Both the position numbers and the translations under genes were made by a program. From Pseudomonadota bacterium (GTDB taxonomy: Bacteria; Pseudomonadota; Gammaproteobacteria; Pseudomonadales; Halieaceae): 8,643 nucleotides of DNA. The notes beneath the pieces are model-generated. The model was not told the origin of the DNA, did not search any database, and saw nothing but the letters and a program-made list of their open reading frames with translations. Shown here in pieces: positions 1-5,814 of the stretch. Numbering within the stretch: position 1 is the first letter of the stretch; every line of letters starts with the position of its first letter. The stretch lies in the NCBI GenBank assembly GCA_030591305.1, contig JAUVBI010000126.1, positions 1 to 8,643 of the forward strand, given 5' to 3'.

Positions 1-62
1 ATGCCGACACCGCCCCGGCCGGGGGCGGTTGCGATTGCTGCGATGGTATCCTGGTTGATCAG
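1..62 (-). CDS. mnmE: tRNA uridine-5-carboxymethylaminomethyl modification GTPase MnmE, N-terminal fragment
   Basis: Only the first 20 or so codons lie in the window; the gene continues past base 1. The minus strand reads INQDTIAAIATAPGRGGVGI, which matches the very conserved MnmE N-terminus (DTI-A-ATPPGRGGVGI in E. coli). MnmE is a GTPase that works with MnmG to modify the wobble uridine of certain tRNAs, and this N-terminal part belongs to its folate-binding domain. It directly follows yidC, the usual neighbour. The start is odd: no ATG, GTG or TTG lies in the expected place. A CTG at 62-60 sits exactly where an ATG would make the common 4-base overlap with the yidC stop (CTGA in place of ATGA). 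The frame stays open further upstream into yidC, but without a better start nearby. The identity is firm from the motif; the start codon is inferred. Confidence 0.85.
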   Translation of the reverse strand, partial: MINQDTIAAIATAPGRGGVG

Positions 63-1753
63 GATTTCGCTGCCCCGGCCTCTATCTGCCGGGTGATTAC
101 ATACTGTTGTGCCATAGACAAGAGGTTGTTCACTACCCAGTACAGGACGAGGCCGGCGGGGAACCACAGAAAGAAGAAGGTGAATACAACAGGCATCCAC
201 TTCATGATCTTTGCCTGCATGGGATCAGGTGGCGGCGGGTTAAGCATTTGCATGAAGAACATGCTGGCGCCCATCATCAGGGGTAGCACAAAATAAGGAT
301 CCATGACCGACAGGTCATGGATCCACAGGATAAACGGCGCCTGGCGTAACTCCACGCTTTCCATCAAGGTCCAGTAAAGGGCGATAAATACCGGCATCTG
401 TACCAGGATAGGTAAACATCCACCCATGGGGTTGATCTTCTCTTTACGGTACAGCTCCATCATGGCTTGAGACTGTTTCGGCTTATCATCTGCAAATTGT
501 TCGCGAATGTCCGCCATTTTAGGTTGAACCCGTCGCATGTTGGCCATCGACCTGTAGCTAGTGGCGGACAATTTAAAAAAGGCGGTCTTTATAAGAACCG
601 TTAGCAGGATAATCGACAAACCCCAGTTCCCGACCAGGGCATGTATTTGTGTCAAAAGCCAGAATAACGGCTGGGCGATCCACCATAGCAAGCCGTAGTC
701 GACGCTGAGTTCCAGGTAGGGCGAGATCTCTTTCAGGCGATACTGATTCTTGGGGCCTGCGTAAAATGTTGCGCCAACCTCTCCTTGCTGACCGGGGTCC
801 AGCACCAGCGCCGGGCTGGTGAAGCCGGCGATATTAAAGCCTTCGCTGGTGACTCTTGTACTGTAATTGTGGTTTTGCGCAGGATCTGGAATCCAGGCGC
901 TGAGGAAATAATGCTGGATCATGGCCATCCAGCCGGCAGGCAGGGTCGCCTTAAAGGGCTCTTCAGCCATTTCTTTGAAGGTGAACTTGGTGAAGTGGTC
1001 ATCCGGTTGGGTGATGGCCGAGCCCAGGAAGGGTTTGAGTCCCATGCCGCCAGAGGCAGCCGATGGTGCGGGGCTGCTGTCTCGCTTCAGTTGGCCGAAG
1101 AGGTTAGCTTGCCAGCGGCTGTCGCTGGCGTTCTCCACCAGGTAGTCAACCTTGATAACATAGTACCCGCGTTCCATGGTAAAACGCTTTGTAACCTTTA
1201 TACCGGCATCGTCCTGCCACTGGAGCTCCACTACCAATTCGTTGTTTCCCTCAGCCATCCTGTATATAGAAGAAGCAGAGGAGTAGGTTGGGCGGCCGTC
1301 CTTATCGATACCGTTAGTGCCGATAAGACCACTTTGGGCAATATAGGTGCGAGTGGCATTTTGTTCCAGCAGGAGAAAGGGCACATCTGGTTTGCTCAGT
1401 TCGGCAGGATATTTTGGTAACCCGAGCTCAATGATGTCCCCACCCTCAAGGTCGATGGCTAGTTGGAGGACATCAGTGTGGATCTGGACAATGCGCCCAC
1501 TGCCGGAACTGATGGGATCCACTTTTCCGATGACAGGCGTGGTATCTGCCATTGAAGGCAGGTCTTCCGCGGTCTTCGCCACATTCGCCACAGGCAAATC
1601 TGGTGTGGTCGCAGCAGGATCTGCGGAGATCAGTCGGGTGCTTTCATGGGTCTGTGCACTGGTTTTGGCATCCTTGAAATTCACCCAATTTGTCAGCAGC
1701 ATGAAGGACAGTACGGCGATAGCGCCAATGAGTAATGAGCGTTGCAAATCCAT
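59..1753 (-). CDS. yidC: Membrane protein insertase YidC (Oxa1/Alb3 family)
   Basis: 564 aa, slightly longer than E. coli YidC (548). It inserts and folds inner-membrane proteins, alone or with SecYEG. There is an N-terminal membrane segment (about residues 7-22), then a linker rich in T, A and P and the large periplasmic domain (about 85-345). The conserved core follows: membrane segments at about 355-388, 445-463, 483-503 and 517-541. Family signatures are NPMGGCLPILVQMPVF (441-456), SVELRQAPFILWIHDLS (466-482) and FFFLWFPAGLVLYW (526-539). Lys389 occupies the place of the positively charged groove residue (Arg366 in E. coli). The ATG at 1753 follows yidD by 15 nt with only a weak purine-rich ribosome site. 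The TGA stop touches mnmE. The gene is intact and sits in the rpmH-rnpA-yidD-yidC-mnmE cluster, so it is probably co-transcribed. Confidence 0.98.
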   Translation of the reverse strand: MDLQRSLLIGAIAVLSFMLLTNWVNFKDAKTSAQTHESTRLISADPAATTPDLPVANVAKTAEDLPSMADTTPVIGKVDPISSGSGRIVQIHTDVLQLAIDLEGGDIIELGLPKYPAELSKPDVPFLLLEQNATRTYIAQSGLIGTNGIDKDGRPTYSSASSIYRMAEGNNELVVELQWQDDAGIKVTKRFTMERGYYVIKVDYLVENASDSRWQANLFGQLKRDSSPAPSAASGGMGLKPFLGSAITQPDDHFTKFTFKEMAEEPFKATLPAGWMAMIQHYFLSAWIPDPAQNHNYSTRVTSEGFNIAGFTSPALVLDPGQQGEVGATFYAGPKNQYRLKEISPYLELSVDYGLLWWIAQPLFWLLTQIHALVGNWGLSIILLTVLIKTAFFKLSATSYRSMANMRRVQPKMADIREQFADDKPKQSQAMMELYRKEKINPMGGCLPILVQMPVFIALYWTLMESVELRQAPFILWIHDLSVMDPYFVLPLMMGASMFFMQMLNPPPPDPMQAKIMKWMPVVFTFFFLWFPAGLVLYWVVNNLLSMAQQYVITRQIEAGAAKS

Positions 1754-1768
1754 AGTGGTATCTTTGGT

Positions 1769-1996
1769 CTAGTGTGAGTGCGGGCAGGGTGGGACGGGAT
1801 CTATTCCGCCATCGTGCCATGGATGGCACTTACCCAATCGGCGCAGGGCGAGGTAGCAGCCCTTGATTACTCCATGGGTAGCGATCGCATCCTGGGCGTA
1901 GGTAGAGCAGCTTGGATAGAACCGGCAGTGGTTGCCCAAAAAAGGGCTAAGGCAGGTCCTGTAGCAGTCGATAAAAAAAATGAACAAGCGACGCAT
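1769..1996 (-). CDS. yidD: Membrane protein insertion efficiency factor YidD
   Basis: 75 aa starting MRRLFIFFIDCYR. YidD is a small membrane-associated protein that assists YidC-dependent insertion. Family hallmarks are visible: an N-terminal amphipathic or hydrophobic stretch, the cysteine motif C-RFYPSCSTYA, and the near C-terminal KCHPWHDGGIDPVP motif (RCHPWHPGGYDPVP type). The reading frame is open 20 codons further upstream to an ATG at 2056. I chose the ATG at 1996 because it matches the family N-terminus and because TAATG joins it to the rnpA stop with a one-base overlap, typical of translational coupling. The gene ends with TAG 15 nt before yidC. The C-terminus is short, ending PPCPHSH. 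Confidence 0.95.
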   Translation of the reverse strand: MRRLFIFFIDCYRTCLSPFLGNHCRFYPSCSTYAQDAIATHGVIKGCYLALRRLGKCHPWHDGGIDPVPPCPHSH

Positions 1997-2394
1997 TAGC
2001 GGTCCTGGCTGGTATTGGATCCTGGCTTGAGGATATTGCGGCTCAGTTTCTGCCACTGCTGCTGCAATATAGAGGATAGTTCTGCATTATCCAACTGGTC
2101 TATGCCCCGGCGAGTGAGCAGAACAACGTCTATGGTTGGCTCATGCTCTGGTAGAGAGCGAAAAAACTCCCGGGCTATCCGCTTGATCCGGTTGCGCTGT
2201 ACCGCTAACCGAACATTTTTTTTCGCTATAACCAGACCCAGGCGATGCCTCGGTCCGTCATTCAGTCTTGCCAGTAATAACAGGTGCTTGTGTGAAGCTT
2301 TTGCTTGTGCATTGTCAAATACCCGACTGTAGTCCTTGGCAATGAGTAAGCGCTTGGCTTTGGGAAAACTGTCGTCAAAGGCCTGGCTGTTCAC
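1996..2394 (-). CDS. rnpA: Ribonuclease P protein component
   Basis: 132 aa; this is the basic protein subunit that joins the RNase P RNA to mature the 5' ends of tRNAs. The core signature VQRNRIKRIARE lies at about residues 65-76, with the RNR motif at 67-69. It is preceded by the RLGLVIAKKN segment (51-60), and both belong to the substrate-leader and RNA-binding face of the family. The predicted protein is rich in Lys and Arg. The start is a GTG at 2394; the upstream AAGGT on the minus strand (about 2406-2410) is a plausible but distant ribosome site. The gene lies 18 nt after rpmH and its TAA shares one base with the yidD ATG. Co-expression with rpmH is the usual arrangement. Confidence 0.96.
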   Translation of the reverse strand: MNSQAFDDSFPKAKRLLIAKDYSRVFDNAQAKASHKHLLLLARLNDGPRHRLGLVIAKKNVRLAVQRNRIKRIAREFFRSLPEHEPTIDVVLLTRRGIDQLDNAELSSILQQQWQKLSRNILKPGSNTSQDR

Positions 2395-2412
2395 CCGGCA
2401 TAATTACCTTGG

Positions 2413-2547
2413 TTAGAGCGCCAGGCGTCTACGGCCCCGGGCCCGACGACGGTTCAATACGTGCCGGCCACCTTTGGTAGCCATACGTGCGCGGAAGCCG
2501 TGGGTGCGAGCGCGTTTTAGTAAGCTGGGCTGAAATGTTCTTTTCAT
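2413..2547 (-). CDS. rpmH: 50S ribosomal protein L34
   Basis: 44 codons plus TAA, reading [20 protein letters not shown] at the start and ending [12 protein letters not shown]. This is the canonical L34, a small, very basic protein of the large ribosomal subunit that lies on 23S rRNA. Length and sequence are near identical to other gammaproteobacterial L34 proteins. The ATG at 2547 is preceded by a modest GGAA ribosome site (about 2555-2558). It is the first gene of the left-arm cluster and borders the origin region, as in Pseudomonas-type chromosomes. Confidence 0.98.
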   Translation of the reverse strand: MKRTFQPSLLKRARTHGFRARMATKGGRHVLNRRRARGRRRLAL

Positions 2548-2637
2548 AGCAATGTTCCAGATTGAGTGTGGGCCAGAGTCTACGGTTTGGCGGGGCAGCC
2601 CGACAACAGTAGACGTTGACCGTAAAAAAGGTGGGGT

Positions 2638-2666
2638 ATTCTATTGAAATGCCGCGGTTAATTCAA
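2638..2666 (-). promoter_or_regulatory. Probable sigma70 promoter of the rpmH-rnpA cluster
   Basis: On the minus strand TTGAAT (2666-2661) is followed after exactly 17 nt by TAGAAT (2643-2638). These match the TTGACA/TATAAT consensus at four and five positions, with ideal spacing. Transcription would start near 2631, giving an rpmH leader of about 84 nt. The position fits a strong promoter for a ribosomal protein gene; the assignment rests on motif match only. Confidence 0.6.
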
Positions 2667-2676
2667 TCTCGTTGGC

Positions 2677-2688
2677 GGTAATATTACC
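2677..2688. repeat. Perfect 12-bp palindrome upstream of the rpmH promoter
   Basis: GGTAATATTACC is its own reverse complement. It lies 10 bp upstream of the putative rpmH -35 hexamer, on the border of the origin region. It could be an operator or a protein site, or chance. No known binding motif is recognised with confidence. Confidence 0.4.
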
Positions 2689-2768
2689 CTATAATCGCCG
2701 GTAGCGAGTGCCCTGACCTAATAATGGGGGCTATACGGCCCTAACCCGGGACAGCAACGAGAGCCACA

Positions 2769-2787
2769 AGCGGCGTACGCTGCCGCT
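2769..2787. repeat. Small GC-rich inverted repeat in the origin region
   Basis: AGCGGC (2769-2774) and GCCGCT (2782-2787) are perfect inverted arms around a 7-nt loop. It lies in the GC-rich left part of the origin region. No T-run follows on either side, so it is not a convincing terminator. Confidence 0.4.
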
Positions 2788-2822
2788 ATTAGCCCACACC
2801 TTGCCCCAAAGATATAAACAGT

Positions 2823-2831
2823 TTATCCACA
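2823..2831 (+). promoter_or_regulatory. DnaA box (consensus)
   Basis: TTATCCACA is an exact match to the high-affinity DnaA box. Its left half overlaps the interrupted palindrome ATAAAC-A-GTTTAT (2814-2826), and it is followed at once by a 9-bp inverted repeat. It points toward the AT-rich segment and dnaA. Confidence 0.85.
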
Positions 2832-2859
2832 GAAAAAACAATCCCCTAACTGTTTTTTC
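2832..2859. repeat. A-tract/T-tract inverted repeat abutting a DnaA box
   Basis: GAAAAAACA (2832-2840) and TGTTTTTTC (2851-2859) are perfect 9-bp inverted arms with a 10-nt spacer. The repeat starts on the base after the DnaA box. Phased A- and T-tracts could bend or destabilise DNA beside the initiator site; this role is inferred. Confidence 0.5.
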
Positions 2860-2941
2860 ACTATCGCATAAATAACGATCAATAAGTTCATATCTATTTG
2901 ATTTTAAAGGATTATAAATTTACGCATTGCGGCGTTATTTT
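2860..2941. other. AT-rich probable DNA unwinding element
   Basis: This is the most AT-rich stretch of the window, lying between the two convergent DnaA boxes. TATCTATTTGATT (2891-2903) partly matches the E. coli 13-mer type (GATCTNTTNTTTT). It is followed by runs of A and T up to about 2922. The role as the melting site is inferred from position and composition. Confidence 0.55.
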
Positions 2942-2950
2942 TGTGGATAA
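2942..2950 (-). promoter_or_regulatory. DnaA box (consensus), reverse orientation
   Basis: TGTGGATAA on the plus strand is an exact TTATCCACA on the minus strand. It faces the first box across 110 bp. Lying about 130 bp upstream of dnaA, it could also serve autoregulation of dnaA by its own product, a known pattern in bacteria. Confidence 0.85.
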
Positions 2951-3063
2951 CTCTGCTGCAGGAGCGTATTATCCTGCATCTGAAGAGATAATAATGATCA
3001 GTAAATAACACTGGCAGGTACATTCATTTTTCTTTAAGCGTGACCGGTCTATCGGCCGGCATC

Positions 3064-3069
3064 AAGGGG
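3064..3069 (+). promoter_or_regulatory. Ribosome binding site deciding the dnaA start
   Basis: AAGGGG lies 6 nt before the TTG at 3076. The alternative GTG at 3040 is preceded only by a pyrimidine-rich stretch ending TTTAAGC, with no clear purine ribosome site. This favours initiation at the TTG. Confidence 0.6.
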
Positions 3070-3075
3070 TTCATT

Positions 3076-4530
3076 TTGCCTGAAGTAGTGTGGCAGCAGT
3101 GCGCAGATCGACTGCGAGACGAGTTACCGTCACAACAGTTCAATACCTGGATAAGGCCGCTGCAAGCCAGCACTGATGGGCGCAACCTGAGACTCCTGGC
3201 CCCAAACCGTTTTATCAAGGACTTTGTAACAGACAAGTTTGCTGAGCGTATTTCGGAGTTGGTTAGGGAGTTGGGGCGCGAAAGTGTGGATGTCGTGTTC
3301 CAGGTCGGCGTAGGCGGCGCGCCAGTGGGGGCCCGCCCCGAGCAGCGAATGCCCACACCATTGCAGGCTGTGGCCCAGGGTATGCAGCCGGCGATTTCGG
3401 GTCAGGCGGTTAATGGCAGTGCGGCCTCGGCAGACACCCATTCTTTCAGGGCGCGCCCGCCACGGATGGAAACGGTTCGCAAGGTGGAAGTAGTAGGCTC
3501 CTTGCAGCACCAGCACCATCTAGTTGAGAACTACACCTTCGACAATTTTATTGAGGGAAAATCAAACCAGCTGGCACTGGCGGCGGCAAAGCAAGTCGCC
3601 CAAAATCCAGGCGACTCGTATAATCCGTTGTTTCTGTACGGCGGGGTGGGCCTGGGTAAGACTCACCTGATGCATGCCGTCGGCAATGCACTGAAGCAGG
3701 AAAACCCCCAGGCCAAAGTGGTATACCTGCACTCTGAACGTTTTGTGGCGGATATGGTCAAGGCGCTGCAACTTAATGCTATCAGCGATTTCAAGCGCTA
3801 CTACCGCTCGGTAGATGCCCTGCTCATCGATGACATCCAGTTTTTTGCCAAGAAAGACCGGTCCCAGGAAGAATTTTTCCACACCTTTAATGCCCTGCTA
3901 GAGGGCGGCCAGCAGATGATCCTGACCTGCGATCGCTACCCCAAGGAAATTGACGGCCTTGAAGAGCGGCTTATATCCCGCTTCGGCTGGGGCCTGACGG
4001 TGGCTGTGGAGCCACCGGAGCTGGAAACCAGGGTGGCCATTCTTATGAAAAAAGCCACCCAGGCATGTACCGACCTGCCCCCGGAGGCGGCTTTTTTTAT
4101 CGCCCATCACATTCGATCAAACGTGCGTGAGTTAGAGGGTGCGCTAAAAAGAGTGATAGCAAGCGCACACTTCACCGGCAGGCCTATCGATGTAGATCTA
4201 GTAAAGGAGAGCCTCAAGGATCTGTTGGCCTTACAGAATAAGCAGATCAGCCTCGACAACATCCAGCGCACGGTGGCAGAGTACTACAAGATCAAGATAG
4301 CTGATTTGATGTCCAGGAGACGCAGTCGGTCGGTGGCCCGCCCCCGGCAGGTAGCCATGGCTTTGGCCAAGGAATTGACCAATCATAGCCTGCCCGAAAT
4401 TGGCGATAGTTTTGGCGGCAGAGATCACACGACAGTCCTGCACGGGTGTCGTAAAATTAAGGAACTTCGCGAAAGTAACTCTGATATTAGCGAAGATTAC
4501 AAAAACCTGTTGCGATCGCTCACAACTTGA
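3076..4530 (+). CDS. dnaA: Chromosomal replication initiator protein DnaA
   Basis: 484 aa from TTG 3076 (496 from GTG 3040). The ATP-bound form binds DnaA boxes, melts oriC and loads DnaB helicase; it also regulates transcription. Domain I starts at [20 protein letters not shown], then comes a variable linker (about residues 85-145). The AAA+ domain has Walker A GGVGLGKT (189-196), Walker [10 protein letters not shown] (249-257), sensor 1 LTCDRYP (Cys285 where E. coli has Ser) and the arginine-finger region SRFGWGLTV. Domain IV carries [11 protein letters not shown] and the DNA-binding signature [15 protein letters not shown] (447-461). I chose the TTG because it has a good ribosome site and gives the N-terminus expected for the family; GTG 3040 would add 12 residues of no known domain. 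The gene is intact, ends with TGA, and lies 105 nt before dnaN. Confidence 0.97.
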   Translation: MPEVVWQQCADRLRDELPSQQFNTWIRPLQASTDGRNLRLLAPNRFIKDFVTDKFAERISELVRELGRESVDVVFQVGVGGAPVGARPEQRMPTPLQAVAQGMQPAISGQAVNGSAASADTHSFRARPPRMETVRKVEVVGSLQHQHHLVENYTFDNFIEGKSNQLALAAAKQVAQNPGDSYNPLFLYGGVGLGKTHLMHAVGNALKQENPQAKVVYLHSERFVADMVKALQLNAISDFKRYYRSVDALLIDDIQFFAKKDRSQEEFFHTFNALLEGGQQMILTCDRYPKEIDGLEERLISRFGWGLTVAVEPPELETRVAILMKKATQACTDLPPEAAFFIAHHIRSNVRELEGALKRVIASAHFTGRPIDVDLVKESLKDLLALQNKQISLDNIQRTVAEYYKIKIADLMSRRRSRSVARPRQVAMALAKELTNHSLPEIGDSFGGRDHTTVLHGCRKIKELRESNSDISEDYKNLLRSLTT

Positions 4531-4635
4531 TAATCTTTGTCAGTTAGCTGAAGACACGCCTCATATTTAACTACTTGCGGGCTGGTCATCAGGTAACAAC
4601 AGTAATTGCCATTTCTGGGAAGGGAAAACAATTAT

Positions 4636-5739
4636 ATGAAGTTCACTATTTCGCGGGACGCCTTACTCAAACCGTTGAATCTTGTGGCCGGTGTGGTTGA
4701 GCGCAGACAAACCCTACCCATTCTGGCAAACGTATTAATGGTGCTGGATGGAGAGCAGCTGGCTCTGACGGGCACCGACCTGGAGGTTGAGTTGGTAGGC
4801 CGGGTTCAGCTCGCACACCCCGGCGACTCGGGAGAGGTGACGATTCCGGCCCGCAAACTGGTTGATATTTGCAAGTCCCTGCCAGAGGGTAGTGAAATCG
4901 ACTTTGCCGCCCAGGACAATAAGGTGACGATTAAGTCGGGCCGCAGCCGCTTTACCCAGGCCACGCTGCCAGCCAGGGAGTTTCCCAAAGTTGAAGACAT
5001 CGTGGGAACCCACCAGTTTACGGTCAAGCAGGGCCAGTAAAACCGCCTGATTGATCGCACCAGTTTTGCCATGGCTCAGCAGGACGTGAGGTATTATCTT
5101 AATGGCATGTTGTGGGAGATCAAGGACAAGCAAATGCGGGTTGTCGCCACGGACGGGCATCGCCTGGCCCTGTGCACCCTGCCAGGGACGATCGACGTCA
5201 GTGACGATACCCAGGTGATACTGCCGCGCAAGGGTGTGCTGGAACTCGCTCGGCTGCTGCAGGAGGACGATGCTGATATCGCGATCGTTTTAGGCAGTAA
5301 CCACATTCGCGCCACCACTAATGACGTTACTTTCACCTCTAAACTGGTGGATGGCAAATTTCCGGATTACCAGCGTGTGCTGCCCCGCTCTCCCGATAAG
5401 ATTGTGTTGGGGTCCAGGCTGGAGCTGCGCCAGGCATTTACCCGGACAGCCATTTTGTCAAATGAAAAATATCGCGGTGTGCGCCTGAAGCTGACCCAAA
5501 ACAGCTTGGATATTGTCGCCAATAACCCTGAGCAGGAAGAGGCTGAAGAGGTGGTGCAGGTGGATTACCAGGGCGACTCACTGGAGGCGGGCTTCAATGT
5601 CAGTTACTTGCTGGACGTACTTGGGGTGCTGAGCGGTGAGCAGGTGAAGCTCTCCCTGTCAGACCCCAGCAGCAGCGCGTTGCTGGAGGAGTCGGATGCG
5701 GGTGATTCTCTTTACGTCGTCATGCCTATGCGCCTCTAG
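4636..5739 (+). pseudogene. dnaN: DNA polymerase III beta subunit (sliding clamp), interrupted by an in-frame stop
   Basis: The clamp forms a ring dimer that tethers DNA polymerase III to DNA. The frame starts MKFTISRDALLKPLNLVAGV at ATG 4636, with a GGGAAGGG ribosome site upstream, and ends in the conserved VMPMRL. There are 367 residue positions against 366 in E. coli. The whole frame aligns without a gap, including NRLIDRTSFAMAQQDVRYYL, FTSKLVDGKFPDYQRVLP and NNPEQEEAEE. However, codon 135 (5038-5040) is TAA, at the start of the second of three clamp domains, where E. coli has Met. The reading frame is the same on both sides, so this is a base substitution and not an indel; TTA to TAA is the simplest change. 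The next internal ATG is at 5071 and has no clear ribosome site. Because dnaN is essential, a sequencing or assembly error, a second intact copy elsewhere, or suppression must be considered. TAA is a normal stop in neighbouring genes. The gene identity is certain; whether it is truly broken is not. Confidence 0.9.
5038..5040 (+). other. Premature in-frame TAA in dnaN (codon 135)
   Basis: The codons around the site read CAG TAA AAC CGC CTG ATT GAT. Matching to E. coli (QATMKRLIE) places the stop opposite a hydrophobic residue, with homology continuing on both sides. The stop separates a 134-codon N-terminal piece from a C-terminal piece of 232 codons. Confidence 0.95.
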
Positions 5740-5781
5740 GGAGGCGCAGTACGTCGCTTACTATCAATCACTAATACTGCC

Positions 5782-5798
5782 CAGGCCATCATGGCCTG
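5782..5798. repeat. Interrupted palindrome between dnaN and recF
   Basis: CAGGCCATCATGGCCTG has perfect 8-bp arms around one central base (7-bp stem with a 3-nt loop as RNA). It lies 43 nt after the dnaN stop and 17 nt before the preferred recF start. The ATG inside it (5791) is an alternative recF start that would be buried in the stem. No T-run follows, so termination is unlikely. Confidence 0.45.
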
Positions 5799-5814
5799 TT
5801 ATCACCAGGCCAAC

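Larger units (their letters stand above)
2700..3039. other. oriC: Chromosomal replication origin oriC
   Basis: This is non-coding DNA between rpmH and dnaA, the known oriC position in Pseudomonas-type gammaproteobacteria. It has two perfect DnaA boxes in opposite orientation (2823-2831 plus, 2942-2950 minus). Between them is an AT-rich stretch with features of a DNA unwinding element. Small inverted repeats occur at 2769-2787, 2814-2826 and 2832-2859. Only two GATC sites are present (2877-2880 and 2996-2999), unlike the GATC-dense E. coli origin, so SeqA/Dam-type sequestration seems unlikely here. All genes on both sides read away from this region. I could not call a dnaA promoter with confidence: TATTAT (2967-2972) and GATAAT (2987-2992) are possible -10 elements without a good -35. 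The exact borders are approximate. Confidence 0.85.

Noticed and set aside
785..1420. A long open frame (211 codons) on the plus strand inside yidC
   Set aside because: It lies fully antisense to the conserved YidC periplasmic domain and its translation resembles no family; it is a shadow of codon bias.
2679..2687. TAATATTAC, the nick-site nonamer of geminivirus-type rolling-circle origins
   Set aside because: It is part of a short AT palindrome in a bacterial origin region. There is no Rep gene or stem-loop of the viral type, so it is coincidence.
2769..2787. GC-rich hairpin as an intrinsic terminator
   Set aside because: The stem is only 6 bp and no T-run follows on either strand.
4735..5160. 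A 141-codon minus-strand open frame across the dnaN stop
   Set aside because: It is antisense to well conserved clamp sequence on both sides and has no recognisable domain, so it does not explain the dnaN interruption.
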